A stretch of 64,000 bases of DNA from the NCBI GenBank assembly GCA_029204225.1, contig CM055098.1, positions 16,260,859 to 16,324,858 on the forward strand. Reading direction: 5' to 3'. Positions 44,159 through 56,421 of this stretch are shown one piece after another. The notes beneath the pieces were generated by a model, which ran no database searches, was not told the DNA's origin, and was given only the letters and a program-made list of their open reading frames with translations. Both the position numbers and the translations under genes were made by a program. Source of the stretch: Diphasiastrum complanatum. Its lineage: Eukaryota; Streptophyta; Lycopodiopsida; Lycopodiales; Lycopodiaceae. Every line of letters starts with the position of its first letter. The stretch's first letter is position 1.

Positions 44159-44525
44159 TTCTCGAAAAAGGTAGGTTGAGAGATTCTTGAAGGATACTAG
44201 AAAGTTTCTAGAATGTTTCGCGAAACATTCTTGAGAGATTCTAGAAAATGATACAGAACTTCACGAAGAATTCTTGAAAATGTTAAGCGTCATTCTAGAA
44301 AATTTCTCCAAAAACTGGAAAAAAAAAAATGCTAGATAAATTCTTGAAAGAAAAAAAAATGACAAGTTTCAGTTCACAGTTAGAGTGTCGCAAAAGTTAC
44401 TCGAAAAGTTCTCGAAAATACTTTGAAAAATAACTTAAAAGATTTAAGAGAAGACAAGAAAAATTCTCAAAAAAATCATGAAACAGTTTGAACAAATATT
44501 GAACTGTGGTAGAAAAGTTCACGAA
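44159..44525. promoter_or_regulatory. array of heat-shock-element-like TTCnnGAA motifs
   Basis: Eleven TTCnnGAA palindromes in 367 bp: 44,159; 44,184; 44,206; 44,217; 44,239; 44,260; 44,271; 44,293; 44,341; 44,409; 44,518. Some are adjacent, such as TTCTAGAA followed by TTCGCGAA. Plant heat-shock factors bind alternating GAA/TTC units. The array lies between gypsy-B pol and the extra ORF. Activity is inferred. Confidence 0.6.
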
Positions 44526-44628
44526 AATTTCTAGACAATTTTCTAGCAAAAAAAAAAAAGTCGCGAACATTATCATAAAAATACTAGAAAATAATAAGAA
44601 TAAAAATATATAAATAAAAAAAATCTGG

Positions 44629-45183
44629 TCAAAGGTAGTATTTTTTTTTACTGGACCCGTTAATACGTGTAGGTAGCAGTTCCCCTTCAAGTGATTGAAG
44701 TTGCATAGAACCATTGTCAAACACCTCTATGACTTTACTAGGTCCAAGCCATCGCGTATGGAGTTTTCCTGGGAACTTTTGATGGTGACTGTTATATATC
44801 AACACATAATCATCAGCTTTAAGATCACATTTTTTTATATGACTGTCATATTTCTTCTTTCTTTGTTTCTGGATTTCCTTCATTAATTTTTGTGAAGACT
44901 CACGAGCTTCAGCTAGTTCTTCAATATTAGTCAGCCTTTCATTTATACAGTCTGCATTTGTTCGTTGAGCTTGGATACAAAAAGTTTTGACCTCAAATTC
45001 AATTGGCAAAATAGGATACATACCATATGTCAGAAAATATGGTGTTTGTTTCGTCGTGATTTTCTCTGTATTACGATAAGCCCAAAGAACTGATGGTAGT
45101 TTCTGATCCCAATCCATTGCATGTGCAATAGTAATTTTAGTCAGGATCTTACATAAAATTCCATTAGCTCTTTCTGTCAACCC
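44629..45183 (-). pseudogene. gypsy-B integrase, C-terminal part
   Basis: From about 45,183 on the minus strand: LTERANGILCKILTKI (catalytic Glu in TERAN), LPSVLWAYRNTEKITTKQTP, a linker, then YDSHIKKCDLKADDYVLIYN and KLHTRWLGPSKVIEVFDNG (the C-terminal DNA-binding fold), stop at 44,629. The zinc finger and the two catalytic Asp regions are deleted. RNase H is fused directly at GKYHTNTG. The remaining frame is open, so the deletion is the main lesion. Confidence 0.85.
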
Positions 45184-46296
45184 GTATTTGTATGATACTT
45201 TCCTTGACAAAGCTCTACTTGATAAGTGAATTCTTGCAGAAGTAGAACCCATCGAGCAATTCGTCCTGATAGATCTGGTTTATTCACAAGATACTTAAGA
45301 GCATAATGATCCACATGAAACATAAATGCATATCCCAACAAATAATGCCGAAATTTTTTAACAGTGAAAATCATGCCAAGTGCTTCCCTTTCTATAGCCG
45401 AATAATTTTTCTCTGATGCACTGAGCTGTCGACTCGCATAGTAGATGGGATGATCCTTCTTCTGGTCGTCCTTCTGGCTTAAACAGATTCCAATAGCAAA
45501 TGCAGAAACATCCACAAAACTGTGAAATAAAATAGCCCAGTTGGGTGGTCTCAAAATAGGAGCATTGATCAACATTTGCTTAAGATCTTCAAATGCTTTC
45601 TGCTGTTCATTCGTCCACAAGTATTCCACTTGTTTCTTCAGTAGATGTGTAAAAGAGGCAACAATAGCAGCATGATTTTGAATAAATCTCCTGTAATAGC
45701 CAACATGTCCTAAGAAAGCTCGTAGTTCACACAAATTGGTTGGTATCAGGAGGTTCTTTATAAGCTCGACTTTATCTTTGTTGACTTCTATTCCTCTGTT
45801 AGATATTTTGTGTCCGAGCAATATTCCTTCTCTCATACCAAAAAAACATTTCTCTGGATGAAGAGATAAATGAGTATCTCGACACCGTTGCAATGTTAAT
45901 TTCAGCTTCTGTAGGTGTGTCTCTATATTACTGTACACACAGAAATTATCAATAAGTATTTCGAGAAAAGTTCTCAGGAAGGCTGTGAAAATTAACATCA
46001 TGATTCGCTGAAAAGTCACTGGAGCGTTACAAAGACCAAAGGGCATTTTGTTGTAGGCCCCAATCCGTCGTGAATGTGGTCTTTGACCGATCCTCCTTTT
46101 GCACTCCCACCTGATTATATCCAGAAAAGCCGTCACAGAAACTGTAACACTCTTGACCAGCAACCTGATCTAGGATGGAATCAGTAAAAAGCAAAGGATG
46201 ATGGTCCTTCCTCGTGGCAGCATTGAGTTTTCGGAAATCCTAGCATATTCATATTTTGTCAGTCTTCTTCTTCGGGACGACAACAATGGGTGAAAC
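45184..46296 (-). pseudogene. gypsy-B reverse transcriptase and RNase H
   Basis: The N-terminal RT part (46,296-46,163) is broken: VVPKKKTDKI..., then FRKLNAATRKDHHP. The open part from 46,163 has YNKMPFGLCNAPVTFQRIMM, FLEILIDNFCVYSN (the second Asp of the active site is Asn here), GHKISNRGIEVNKDKV, FLGHVGYYRRFI, then RNase H with FVDVSAFAIGICLSQ, SAIEREALGMIFTVKKFRHY and FHVDHYALKYLVN. Ty3/gypsy RT copies the RNA genome. The IDN change and frameshifts at about 46,075 make it inactive. Confidence 0.85.
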
Positions 46297-47139
46297 TCAT
46301 TCACTACTTAAGACGAGATAGATTATACATGTCTTAAGGTGTTTGTTAAATTCGTCCTTGACCATTAGAGAGTATTTAGGATTGAGACGATACTGTCTCT
46401 GTCGAACAGGTACAACATCTTCCTTTAGATCAATTCGGTGCTCTCCGAATTCTGCAAGTATACCCTTCAAATCATCGAGCGACCAAGCAAAAACATCTTG
46501 ATACTCCTTTAATAGTTCAATGAATTCCGCCAACTCAGATTCTCTAAGTGACTTTGAAACATGCACAAATCTGCCAGGTGCAAGTTCAATCAGTTCAGTA
46601 GAATCTGGTAAGATGATACCTTCAGTCATATTGGCCTTGGTATGGCCATGAATTTCACGCATGGTTGACTCCATAGATGTTTTCTTGTCGTCAACCTGGT
46701 TCTTGTTACCAAATTCATGTTCAAATTCGTCACTCGAATCGTCAGACTCTTTCAAGTTTGTGTCTGCAATGTTAATTTCTTCATACGAAACATCAGTTTC
46801 ATCGTTGCAGGCATCCAAGAATTCTTCGTCATCAGCATTCTCATAACATTCAAAGTACTGCACTTCAATATCAGATTTATAAAAAAAAATATTCAAGGCA
46901 TACAAAGATTCTTTTGATGTAAAATTGGTGTCGGACAAAGGAGTTCCACCTTCATATTTGTCACGACTCCAGGTTATGATTTGTTCTGCTGGCTCACATT
47001 GGTTATTGGTCTCACCAGTATGAAATCTTAGCTCTCTGGATTTCCAATGTACACTAGCATTTGATTGATAAAGCCAAGGTCGTCCAATCAGCACAGAATA
47101 GGATGACAAACCGAGTGGTTTGATAACAATGAAATTCAT
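46297..47139 (-). pseudogene. gypsy-B protease-RT linker
   Basis: An open 280-codon stretch: NFIVIKPLGLSSYSVLIGRP, then an acidic region (DSSDEFEHEFGNKNQVDDKK), REIHGHTKANMTEGIILPDS and WSLDDLKGILAEFGEHRIDL leading into RT (NPKYSLMVKDEFNKHLKT). Same organisation as gypsy-A. The region from about 46,760 to 48,690 is missing in the inverted copy at 62.7 kb. Confidence 0.75.
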
Positions 47140-47775
47140 GGTGAATGGCTTGGCTTGAATGTAGACAGTGACATCCTTCAGCTCACCAACATGTTTTCAT
47201 CGTGTCGAATCAGCTAACTTGATGTTTCGCTTTGTTGGTTGAATGTCAGTCAGCCCCAGAGCATGAGCTATGTCTTCTGTTATTATATTTACACTGGAAC
47301 CAGAGTCAACTGGCACTTTTTTGATCAGGCATCCTACAATAGTAACATCAATTTTAGGTGCACCGAGATCACCTAAATCAATGGACGAAACACCAGCATC
47401 TGGCAGAGAAATTTTCTTCTTCTTTGTAGGCACAAAAAGAACTTTCAGCTGCTTTTTGTAATAAGTGTTATCTGCCAACAGCTGTTCAAAAGTAATGTTT
47501 GGTCGAAAAGATCCGATATCAGTTACGATGTCATATTCTTTTGTCTTTGATTTTGAGGTTAGTTTATCAATAACAGCATTAGACAATTTCATCTTCACGA
47601 TTTCCTCGTCTTCTTCTTCGATAGTGACCACCTTCTCTGCAAGAGCAGTCTTTAGTTCAGCGTTGATGATTTCTTTTGCTTCTGCCGAGATATCTTTTGC
47701 AAATAACTTCGCAGCATCACGGTCATAGTCAGGGTCATCCTTGAGATCTTCTTTAGTCGTGGATTTGTTCGTCAT
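47140..47775 (-). pseudogene. gypsy-B aspartic protease
   Basis: Open from 47,775: an acidic N-terminal extension, TYYKKQLKVLFVPTKKKKIS, SIDLGDLGAPKIDVTIVGCL, and the active site VDSGSSVNIITEDIAHALGL. It ends at a TGA at about 47,195 after KLADSTR. Gag-Pol maturation is the expected role. It is the cleanest protease in the window. It continues after one frame change into DFIVIKPLGL at 47,139. Confidence 0.8.
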
Positions 47776-47789
47776 CTTGCTAGAAGATT

Positions 47790-48722
47790 TCGTCTTCGAG
47801 GATTTTTAGCACTTTTTCGAAGATTTCTGATCAAGTTTTGAGGAGCTTTTGCTTCTCGTAGTGACTTTAAAAATCTTTTCCACGTCACTTGGCCAGGATT
47901 GATATTCAGTCTTTGCCAATTTTCCTTCAATAACGTCAATTCTCTATACAACAGCATTTGTCGCAATTTTCACTTTCGTGTCTACAGCAAAGGTGGTGTT
48001 GCTACATACTGATATTTGGGTCGCGGCTTCTGCGACTGAGGGCAGTCAGGATACTTGTGACCAGGTTCTCTGCAATTTGAGCATAATGGTACGTAACCAA
48101 TTGGCTTCCGTGGTTGAGGACAGTCAGGAAAAAAATGTCTCAGCTCTCCACAGTTGTAGCAGTTGTCCAAAACTGGCTTATTCAAGGTTTGAGACTTTGA
48201 TGGTCCAACAAATTCAGGAGGATTATGTCTTCTTGGTGCAAATTTGGGTCTATCCTGCTGGGCTGATGCCGCAGTACCCTGTACATAGTTAGTAGTCGCA
48301 TCATTCTGAAAAATAAAAAGTACTTCCTAGGCAGGATCTTCAATGTATTTGACATTAACAGTGGTGCAATCTTCCTTGGTGTGTCCAGATGTTCCACATT
48401 TTGTACACTACATTCTTGAGTTAGAAGAAGACGCCTTTGGTCTTTCATCTGCAACTTCTGAGATCTGCACTTTCAAGACATTAAATTTTTTATTAAGGTC
48501 AGCCATATTACTTTTCCAAAGCCTTTCCACTTTGGAAGTTGACGACTTATCCTCGACAACTTTCGTGTCATCCTTTCGTTTAGTTCGTCGTTTATTCTTT
48601 TTCTCTCCTTTGTCAGCATCTGATATTGATGAATCGCTACTTTCAGATTCCGTGTTTGAAGAACTACTATTGGAATCAAAATCTGAATCGGCATCACTGT
48701 CACTGAAATCAGTTTTAGACTT
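47790..48722 (-). pseudogene. gypsy-B gag C-terminus with three zinc knuckles
   Basis: On the minus strand: a Ser/Asp-rich linker (48,700-48,570), then CTKCGTSGHTKEDC (about 48,400), CYNCGELRHFFPDC (about 48,160) and CSNCREPGHKYPDC (about 48,080). All three fit CX2CX4HX4C and would bind zinc and element RNA. Frames shift between 48,454 and 48,182. The region then leads to the protease. Confidence 0.75.
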
Positions 48723-49409
48723 TCAAGATTTCTTTGTTGATCGCCGCTTTCGCGCTAATTTCAAAGTCTCAAAATTTTCTGCACTAGCTATAACGGCTGC
48801 TAAGGAGTTCATGTCCCCTTGTCTGCAGTATCGATCAATCTTTGGTGGTAGACCAGCCAAAAACCATTCGATTTGCATATCCACGGGATATACACCGGTT
48901 AGTTTTTCTATGAGGTTTTTAACCTTATGTGTATATTTGCAAAGAGATTCTTTACTCTTCTGAACATTGTTCAGTCGTCCAAGAATTCTAGATTTGTAAC
49001 CTATCTCTCTGAACTGGTTCAGAAACGCATCTTTCAACAGGTACCAGGTTCCTACACGTTCTGGTTCTACCTGACTATACTAGATACGCGCCTGTTTTCT
49101 TAGCAGACCAGAGAAAATTCGTAGTTTGTCTACATTAGTTCCCTCGTTATTTGCATTGGCTATTGACTCAGATTGTGAGACATAGCTATCTACATCATCA
49201 AAGCTGGTCCCTTTAAAATAATCATATTTAATTTTAGAGATAGAAGTGAAGCGTGTAGCAGGACCCTCCATACCGAAGCTAATTAGGAGTTCAAGTAGCT
49301 GAGCAGTGATTTTGTCTAGATTTCTATGACTAGTACTTTCACTCTGTCTTCGTAAAAACTCCTCTCTAAGCTTTCGGTATCTTTCTAATCTCGATTCTCT
49401 ATTTGACAT
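48723..49409 (-). pseudogene. gypsy-B gag core, left copy
   Basis: Starts ATG at 49,409 (MSNRESRLERYRKLREEFLR), with YFKGTSFDDVDSYVSQSESI, LRIFSGLLRKQARI and a TAG at about 49,080. It continues KDAFLNQFREIGYKSRILGR and VYPVDMQIEWFLAGLPPK to 48,723. This is the retrotransposon gag domain. The TAG occurs identically in the right copy at 62,341-62,343. Confidence 0.85.
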
Positions 49410-49460
49410 ACATTAGAGATGGAAATGGATCTTCATATTTCTTATAACTTTCCTAAACTA

Positions 49461-49506
49461 TCCCTGGCAACGGTGCCAAAAATTGGTATATGTCGTGCTA
49501 TACCAA
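49461..49506 (-). promoter_or_regulatory. gypsy-B primer-binding site and hairpin, left copy
   Basis: TCCCTGGCAACGGTGCCA (49,461-49,478) is the complement of TGGCACCGTTGCCAGGGA, a two-base variant of the tRNA-Asp site used by many plant gypsy elements. A hairpin TTGGTATA/TATACCAA (49,483-49,506) abuts it. Confidence 0.75.
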
Positions 49507-50730
49507 CATGTTTAATATAGATTTTGTAGTGAAAAGTATCGTTCCCACAGAGGATAGCATTAGAAAGTTATGTTTTTGGTGTAAGTGGTTTCGAATGTTA
49601 TTCTGGTTGTCGACAGACATTAAAAAGTAACCAGTATTACTTATATTTGGAATGGGTAATGTTAATAAATTCAGAACAACAATATGGCCTCTATCGAATT
49701 GAAGGAAGCGCGTTCTACAAATGAAATGTTATCAGAGTAGTACAACAAACTACACTCTGGCAGACTAAGGTGTCAACAGAGAATCGGGAATTGTTCGATG
49801 TATTCGCGACTGCGCAGACAATTAATTAATCGAGTTCGCGAACTATTTGTTCCTAGACAATAGTCCCCAACAACTAAAGCCCAACTTAATGGTTAAAGAG
49901 CACGAATGGTTTTAGAGCACGTTAGAAACTTATGCCAATGCCAATCAGAAAAACAGATCAGAGACTTAATTCTTCAGACAGGGACTGTCATCTCATTTGC
50001 ATACATACAACTTAATTCAATGATCGTGCTAGACTGCACAAAGATAGTCATTATTCGAGTGTTGAAAAGAAAGTATTCGCGACAGACGAATAAGATGACT
50101 TTAAGATAGTTCTTTAGAGCATGCTTTACGGAAAAACAACAAATGACTGTAATGCACTAGAGCATCTGTCTGATCAGAGAGTAATTCATGAAATGCGTTA
50201 AAGATTGTTAGCAGACTCAAGATCACTCACACTCAACGGTGTGGAGAACAGAAATAAGGGAGAATAACTCACAGAACTCTATTCACTTCTTCAATCTCTT
50301 ACATAAGCATAAATTCTTCTCTCTCGATGATCGAGACTGAAGTGTGAGATCAATATATGTTCTACAGGGCAAACAAACACACCTCTTAAACAATAGGTGC
50401 GTCGCTCCCGCGAAAGGGTCTAGTTAAGAATTAAACTGAAAATATGTTCAACTATACCATAAGAGGTATACTTAACTATGAGTTAAAGTTACTCTAGTTT
50501 AACATGTCTTTTCATAACTAGTCATTTCGTATGGACGACCTAGTTAAGGGTTATCCAAGGCAATGTATTTTCCTATTAAAGGTCTAGCCCTTAATTTATA
50601 AGGCAAGTACCTAGGAGATATATTCTCAAAAAATGACTTAGGCCTCTTCATGATTTATACTTAACCAGCTCATATCTTCATTTTCGAGTATGCCATATTT
50701 ATGTTGATATTCAATTTTTGACATTTGCGT
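49507..50730 (-). mobile_element. gypsy-B 5' LTR region, left copy
   Basis: Non-coding and mirrored at 60,690-61,916. It contains LTR-like sequence resembling the gypsy-A leader (CTCTGATAACATTTCAT). The outer LTR end is uncertain: a TGTGATGCCACGC start near 50,745 on the minus strand is one candidate. Confidence 0.5.
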
Positions 50731-51476
<746 letters not shown>

Positions 51477-52115
51477 AAAATGTCAAATTTGGGTAACACA
51501 TGGTATTGTGTTAGGACATATCATTTCAAAAAATGACATCGCAACTGACCTAGACAAGATCCTGATCATTCAAAATCTACCCGAACCTCGTACTGTCCAC
51601 GAAGTGTATTCTTTCTTTGGCCACACCAACTACTATCAGTGCTTTATTCTAGACTTCGGTAATAAAACACGATTAATCTATAAAGTAGTTGTTGTCCCCA
51701 AATGGACTGATGAACAACGCATTGCATTCAATCAACTAAAAGAAGCCCTTACCAATGCACCTATCCTCTGGGCTCCTGATTATTCCAAAGAATTCCATGT
51801 GCATATCGATGCATCCAAGTATGCCATTGGAGCAGTGCTCACCCAACCGTGAGAATTAAAAAAAGATTATCCAATCTGATTTCTCAGTAGACAATTGATA
51901 CCTGCTGAAATCAATTATACCACTACCGAGCGTAAAGCTTTGGCAATGGTATATGCAGTTCAGAAGTTTCGCCATTATCTTCTAGGAAAAGCTTTTGCCT
52001 TCTTCACTGATCATCAAGCACTCCTATATCTCATCAACAAAACTTGCAGGATTGGTCATATCACTCGATGGATCCTATTACTGTGAGAATTTGAGTTTAG
52101 GATCGTGGTTCAAAA
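51477..52115 (+). pseudogene. gypsy-D RT thumb and RNase H, left copy
   Basis: Reads EKCQIWVTHGIVLGHIISKN, ATDLDKILIIQNLPEPRTVH and FGHTNYYQCFILDFGN, then RNase H: AFNQLKEALTNAPILWAPDY, HIDASKYAIGAVLTQP (catalytic Asp), NYTTTERKALAMVYAVQKFR and FFTDHQALLYLINKTC. Stops lie at 51,850 and 52,085. It starts abruptly after an LTR-like/microsatellite region (TGAAA microhomology) and is fused to copia RT at about 52,116. Close relative of gypsy-C. Confidence 0.85.
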
Positions 52116-52567
52116 GGGACTTCAACACAGATGGATGTGAAATCTGCTTTTCTAAATGGTGAGTTAGAAAGAGAGGTGTTTATGGATCAACCTGAAGGCT
52201 TTATAACGAAAGGATAGGAGAATAAAGTATGTAGCTTGAAGAAAGCACTTTATGGTCTCAAGCAGGCACCACGTGCGTGTGGTACAACATGATTGATGCC
52301 TACTTTTGTTCTAAAGGGATGTTGAGAACACACTCTGATCCAAACCTTTATGTCTTATGCTTTGATGGGATGATTGCTTTGGTTGCTCGTTATGTTGATG
52401 ACTTGATTACTATGAGAAATAATCAAGAGATGATAGATATGATATAGTAGGATCCCATGGAACAATTCGAGATGACAGATCTCAACCTAATGCATTATTG
52501 CCTTGGAGTGGAAGTGTGGCAAAAAGGAATGATGTGGGACTAACACAGGTGAAGTATGTCACAGGAA
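52116..52567 (+). pseudogene. copia RT palm fused to gypsy-D, left copy
   Basis: Starts MDVKSAFLNGELEREVFMDQ, the copia RT motif A, then KKALYGLKQAPRA, and LYVLCFDGMIALVARYVDDL with YVDD intact (about 52,390-52,400), and LGVEVWQKGMM...QVKYVT. A TAG at about 52,216 and another at 52,446 break it. The 5' part of RT is gypsy RNase H sequence; the 3' part jumps to RNase H of the direct repeat, skipping about 280 bp present at 57,000-57,290 (-). Confidence 0.8.
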
Positions 52568-53061
52568 GCATGATGGTTTACCTGACTTGTGTGGCTATGT
52601 GGATGCGGATTGGAGAGGTGACTATGATGATCGTAGATCCACCACAGGATATATATTCCAGTTTTGTGGTAGTTGCTTTTCCTGGTCTAGTAAGAAGCAA
52701 AGTACAATTGCTCTTTCCACCCCGATGCAGAGTATAAGGCAATGTGTATTATAGCACAGGAAGCTAGATGGTTGAGACAAATCTTGGAAGAAATTGGCAT
52801 GAGGCAGAAAAATCCCACGACTTTACATAGCGACAGTCAGAGTGGCATTCAGCTAGCAAAGAATCTAGTGTTCCATGCGAGAACTAAACACATTGAGATT
52901 CAGTATCACTTCATACGTGAGAGGCTGTTGAGTCGTGAAATTCATGTTGTTCATTGTAGCATAGAAGAACAACTAGCTGATATTTTCACTAAGCCACTTA
53001 CTGGAGAAAAGTTTGATAAGTTTAGATCAAAGCTTTCTGTACTTAAAGTTTGTTGGCTTTA
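52567..53061 (+). pseudogene. copia-1 RNase H, copy 2
   Basis: As copy 1: GYVDADW-type Asp, frameshift at about 52,723, then AQEARWLRQILEEIG, HSDSQSGIQLAKN, ARTKHIEIQYHF and DIFTKPL with stop at 53,059. Codon ADIFTKPL is restored where copy 1 has ANIFTKPL. Confidence 0.85.
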
Positions 53062-53108
53062 AAGCTCTGTATATGACTATATAAAAAGTGACTCTACTTT
53101 GAGGGAGA

Positions 53109-53383
53109 GACTTAGAATTAAAGTAGAATCACTGTGTTACCGTACTGTGGGTCCTATCAGTGGATAAGGATCAGTTGGCCTCGCCACGAGGCAAGTCGAT
53201 GGGACATGCGTCCCGCCACAGCAACCTGGGTCATGCATGGGTTGCCTGAGTGAACAACTATATGTACAGTGTAATTTCATTTTGAGAAATACAGTTGCTA
53301 TGTGAGCTTGCCTTGGAGAGTGTTTTCTGTCTGTGTTACTGTGTAGCATGATCTGTGTTCCTGAGCAAAGCAAATTCTAAGTC
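53109..53383 (+). mobile_element. copia-1 LTR, copy 2
   Basis: Same 275-bp segment with the 11-bp inverted ends GACTTAGAATT ... AATTCTAAGTC as 16,823-17,097. Confidence 0.6.
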
Positions 53384-54800
53384 AAAGTCCTAAGATATGA
53401 TAGTGGAGGTGAGTACCTGTCCACTAAACTCAAGGATCTTTGTAATCAATGTGAGATCAAAAGACAACGCAAGCTCATACTCCTGAACTCAATGGTGTAG
53501 CTGAGCGCAAGAATCATACGATTGTGGAAAGTGCCAGATCTATGCTTATTGAGATGAAACTACCAAAAGACTTTTGGTCAGAAGCATGCAGTACCGCGGT
53601 CTATCTTCAAAACAGAAGTCCTACCATTGTCGTACCAAAACATTAGAGGAGTTTTGAGCTCCAAAAAGATCCTTTAAGAATTCGTGCAAGATGTAGTTTA
53701 TATTATTAAGATATTATAACACTAATACTTTTGACTTGCCATAACTTTTTATTTGTAGCTCAAAAGTATGTCATCTAACATATCATTGGAAAGCCCCTTG
53801 TCAAGCGCTTTCTAATGCACCAAACTTCGCTAAATTTGGACTTACCACTAAAAAGTTATGCCATTTTTAGTGTGGAATCAAAATGTGGTCTCAAAAAGTT
53901 ATGTTACGTGGATTTCAAATTTGAGTGTTTTGATTGGTCCATGTGTAAGAAGAAATTGAGAAAAAAAATATAAAAAGAATCTTTACAAAGGGTCTTTTTT
54001 GGATTTAGAGCTCCTCTAATGGTAACGCCTGAGGAGGCATTCACAAAGAAGAATCCAAAGGTGAACCACTTGTGAATCTTTGGCTGTAAGGTCTTTGTAC
54101 ACATTCCTAAGGAAGAGAGACGTAAGCTTGATGTAAAAGTTGTAAAGTGCATCTTCTTAGAATATGATGATCTTGTAGAGTGCTATAGATGTTTCGATCC
54201 ATTAGAGAACAAAATACATGTTAGCCGTGATGTTATCTTTGATGAAAATCTAACATGTACAAAGATGAGGATGCTGAGAAGATGGATACATCTAGTGGAA
54301 AAGATGGTACAGTGAGAAATCCTCTTGATGATGGACCATTTGTTGATGTTCCTAGTGATGGATAGATGGATACACCTCATGATGTTGCTACTCAATCTCA
54401 AGAGATAGGTTGAAGAGTTAGAGATAAACCTTTTGGTGGTAAGAGAATTGAAGTTGCAGGTGAAAAATGCATGGACAAGGATGTACCATGGGATACATTT
54501 TCACCAGGAAACCGACCACCTAACAGGAAGCTCCCTAAGTGGTTTGAGAGATTGATGGAGAGTCGCGACATGGATGGCTTTCCTGAATTATCTATCTAAG
54601 GAGAGCTACGAAGATCAACAAGAGAGAGGACACAACCTGATAGGTATGAAACAAATTATGCTCTCTTATTTAGCATCATTCAAGGCAAAGAACCTTCGAC
54701 TATGTTGAAGCGAAGGATGATGACATTTGGGTCAAGGCCATGGATGAAGAGATGGAATCAATCGCTAAGCATGGCTCATGGGACTTAGTGGAACCACAAG
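53382..54800 (+). pseudogene. copia-1 integrase to RT start, copy 2
   Basis: VKVLRYDSGGEYLSTKLKDL and the AERKNHTI region, interrupted at 53,642-54,020 by the MITE-like insert. Then MVTPEEAFTKKNPKVNHL, FGCKVFVHIPKEERRKLDVK and HVSRDVIFDENL. A broken linker follows, then DRYETNYALLFSI and KAMDEEMESIAKHGSWDLVE (RT start). The last is fused at about 54,800 to gypsy-D integrase (ISPSVISLTHEG). The linker is longer than in copy 1, which stops at 17,842. Dead from several frameshifts. Confidence 0.75.
53642..54020. mobile_element. MITE-like insertion in copia integrase, copy 2
   Basis: Same insert as 17,356-17,734, with inverted ATTAGAGGAG ... CTCCTCTAAT ends. The terminal match is one base longer here (CTCCTC where copy 1 has ATCCTC). 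Confidence 0.55.
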
Positions 54801-55735
54801 TTGGCAAGAAACCTATATTTCACCCTCTGTCATCTCCCTCACTCATGAAGGTGTTGGAGCAGGTCATTTCTCATCCGAAATGATTGCTAAGAAAGTCCTC
54901 TTGGCCGGATTCTGGTGGCCAACTCTTTTTAAGGATACGCACACCTACACTAAGGCTTGTGATGTTTGTCAAAGAACCAAACGATTTCAAAAGACCGATT
55001 ACATGCCTTTGCACCCTGTCACAATTGATCAAGCTTTTCAGAAATGGAAAATTGATTATGCTAGACCCATTAGCCTTGCTGCTAGACACACTCAATCCCA
55101 CTATATCGTAGTAGCTACAGACTATTGTATCAAATGGGCTGAAGCAAGAGCTGTTCGCAATGCTGACACGCATTCTACAACAAACTTTCTCTATGAATAG
55201 GTTATTGTTCATTTTGGATGTCCTCTAGAACTTATCAGCGATAGGGCTACACATTCTCTTAACTCTGTCATAGCAGATCTCTTGTGGTACATTGCAAAAG
55301 TTTTCTGTATTATCCACGATGCAATGGCTAGACAGAATCCACAAACAAAATCTTATGTGGCATTCTCACCAAAATTGTCGAATCCAGCCGATCCGATTGG
55401 GAACTAAAACTTTGTGCTACTCTATGGGCCTATCGCACTACCCCGAAGCGAGCCACAAGCTTAACCCCTTTTTAGCTAGTATATGGCCATGCTCAACAAG
55501 TCCACAAACGTCGACAAAAAGAATGGCATTATCGATTCTTAAAACTCAAAGAGTTTAAGGTCAGAGATAAGGTTCTGCTATATCAAGCCAAAGCATTTAA
55601 AGGAAAACTCAACTTTTCCGGCCAATGACCTTATGTCATTCAAAAGATATTTGCCTCCGGATATGTCCAACTCCAAACCCTACAAGGCGATCTTTTAGAC
55701 ATTGTGGTCAACGAGAGCAGATTGAGAAAGTATAA
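54801..55735 (+). pseudogene. gypsy-D integrase
   Basis: H2C2 finger (LTHEGVGAGHFSSEM ... CDVCQRTKRF), core with WKIDYARPI (first Asp), a TAG at 55,198-55,200, LISDRATHSL (second Asp), a damaged Glu region (CNG*TESTNK), then LWAYRTTPKRA. A deletion leads to AQQVHKRRQKEWHY, the C-terminal KVRDKVLLYQAKAFKGKLNF and the end ESRLRKYNEPYFYLDMY. This is gypsy integrase related to gypsy-C. Its first half is repeated at 63,503-64,000. Confidence 0.85.
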
Positions 55736-56421
55736 TGAGCCCTATTTTTATCTTGATATGTATTAGTTGTTTTCTTTCCTAATTTTTTTTCCTTAATTTT
55801 CTTTCTTGCATGCTTACCATTTCAACAATTTTTGACCATGTTTTCTTGTTTCACAACATCAAGATATCATCAGATCAGACATACAATCAGTCTTTTTTTT
55901 AGAAAACCATAGGAATTATTCTTTTTAGAAAATTTGCCTCACAACCACATCCGATATAATTCACCCAACCACTTTTTTAGTATGCACGATTCATTTTTTA
56001 CCTCCACAAATTTTGTCTTAGAGACAAACTATCTATAAATAGAAAACATCAATTTTCTGCATCAGATCCTCCTTGATAGAATTCGTAGCAAATTCGTTGA
56101 GCATCAAAATCGTCTCCACAATTTCTCTATCATCTTCGCAAATTCTGATCAGATCCATTTTTGTATTGTCAGCCATTTCTCTCATTTACAAGAATTCGTC
56201 GACCCTCAGAACAGTGCCTCAAAATTTGTGAACCTCACTAGGAAATCATGGACATTGAGGACGATTTTTGGGTGAAGTTGCAGATTCTTGACCAAAAAAG
56301 TCTATATATAGGCCTCCCCCATCCTCTCCACGAATTCATTCTAGATTCCTGCTACCAATCATGTTGAAATTTTTCAGAATTTTCAAAACTTTCCCGAGCA
56401 ATCTAGAATCACTATTATCAT
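55736..56421 (+). other. gypsy-D 3' region
   Basis: T-rich non-coding sequence between integrase and a short ORF start. No LTR start or polypurine tract could be fixed. Confidence 0.4.

Larger units (their letters stand above)
52567..54128. repeat. 1.56-kb direct repeat, copy 2
   Basis: Same-orientation partner of 16,281-17,842, nearly identical. It includes the RNase H frameshift, the LTR and the MITE-like insert. Copy 2 continues into further copia sequence at 54,129; copy 1 does not. Confidence 0.95.

Noticed and set aside
48343-48963. A 206-codon plus-strand open frame
   Set aside because: It is antisense to the gypsy-B gag and zinc-knuckle region, whose motifs are clear on the minus strand. 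The same applies to 34,283-34,795 and 13,018-13,527.
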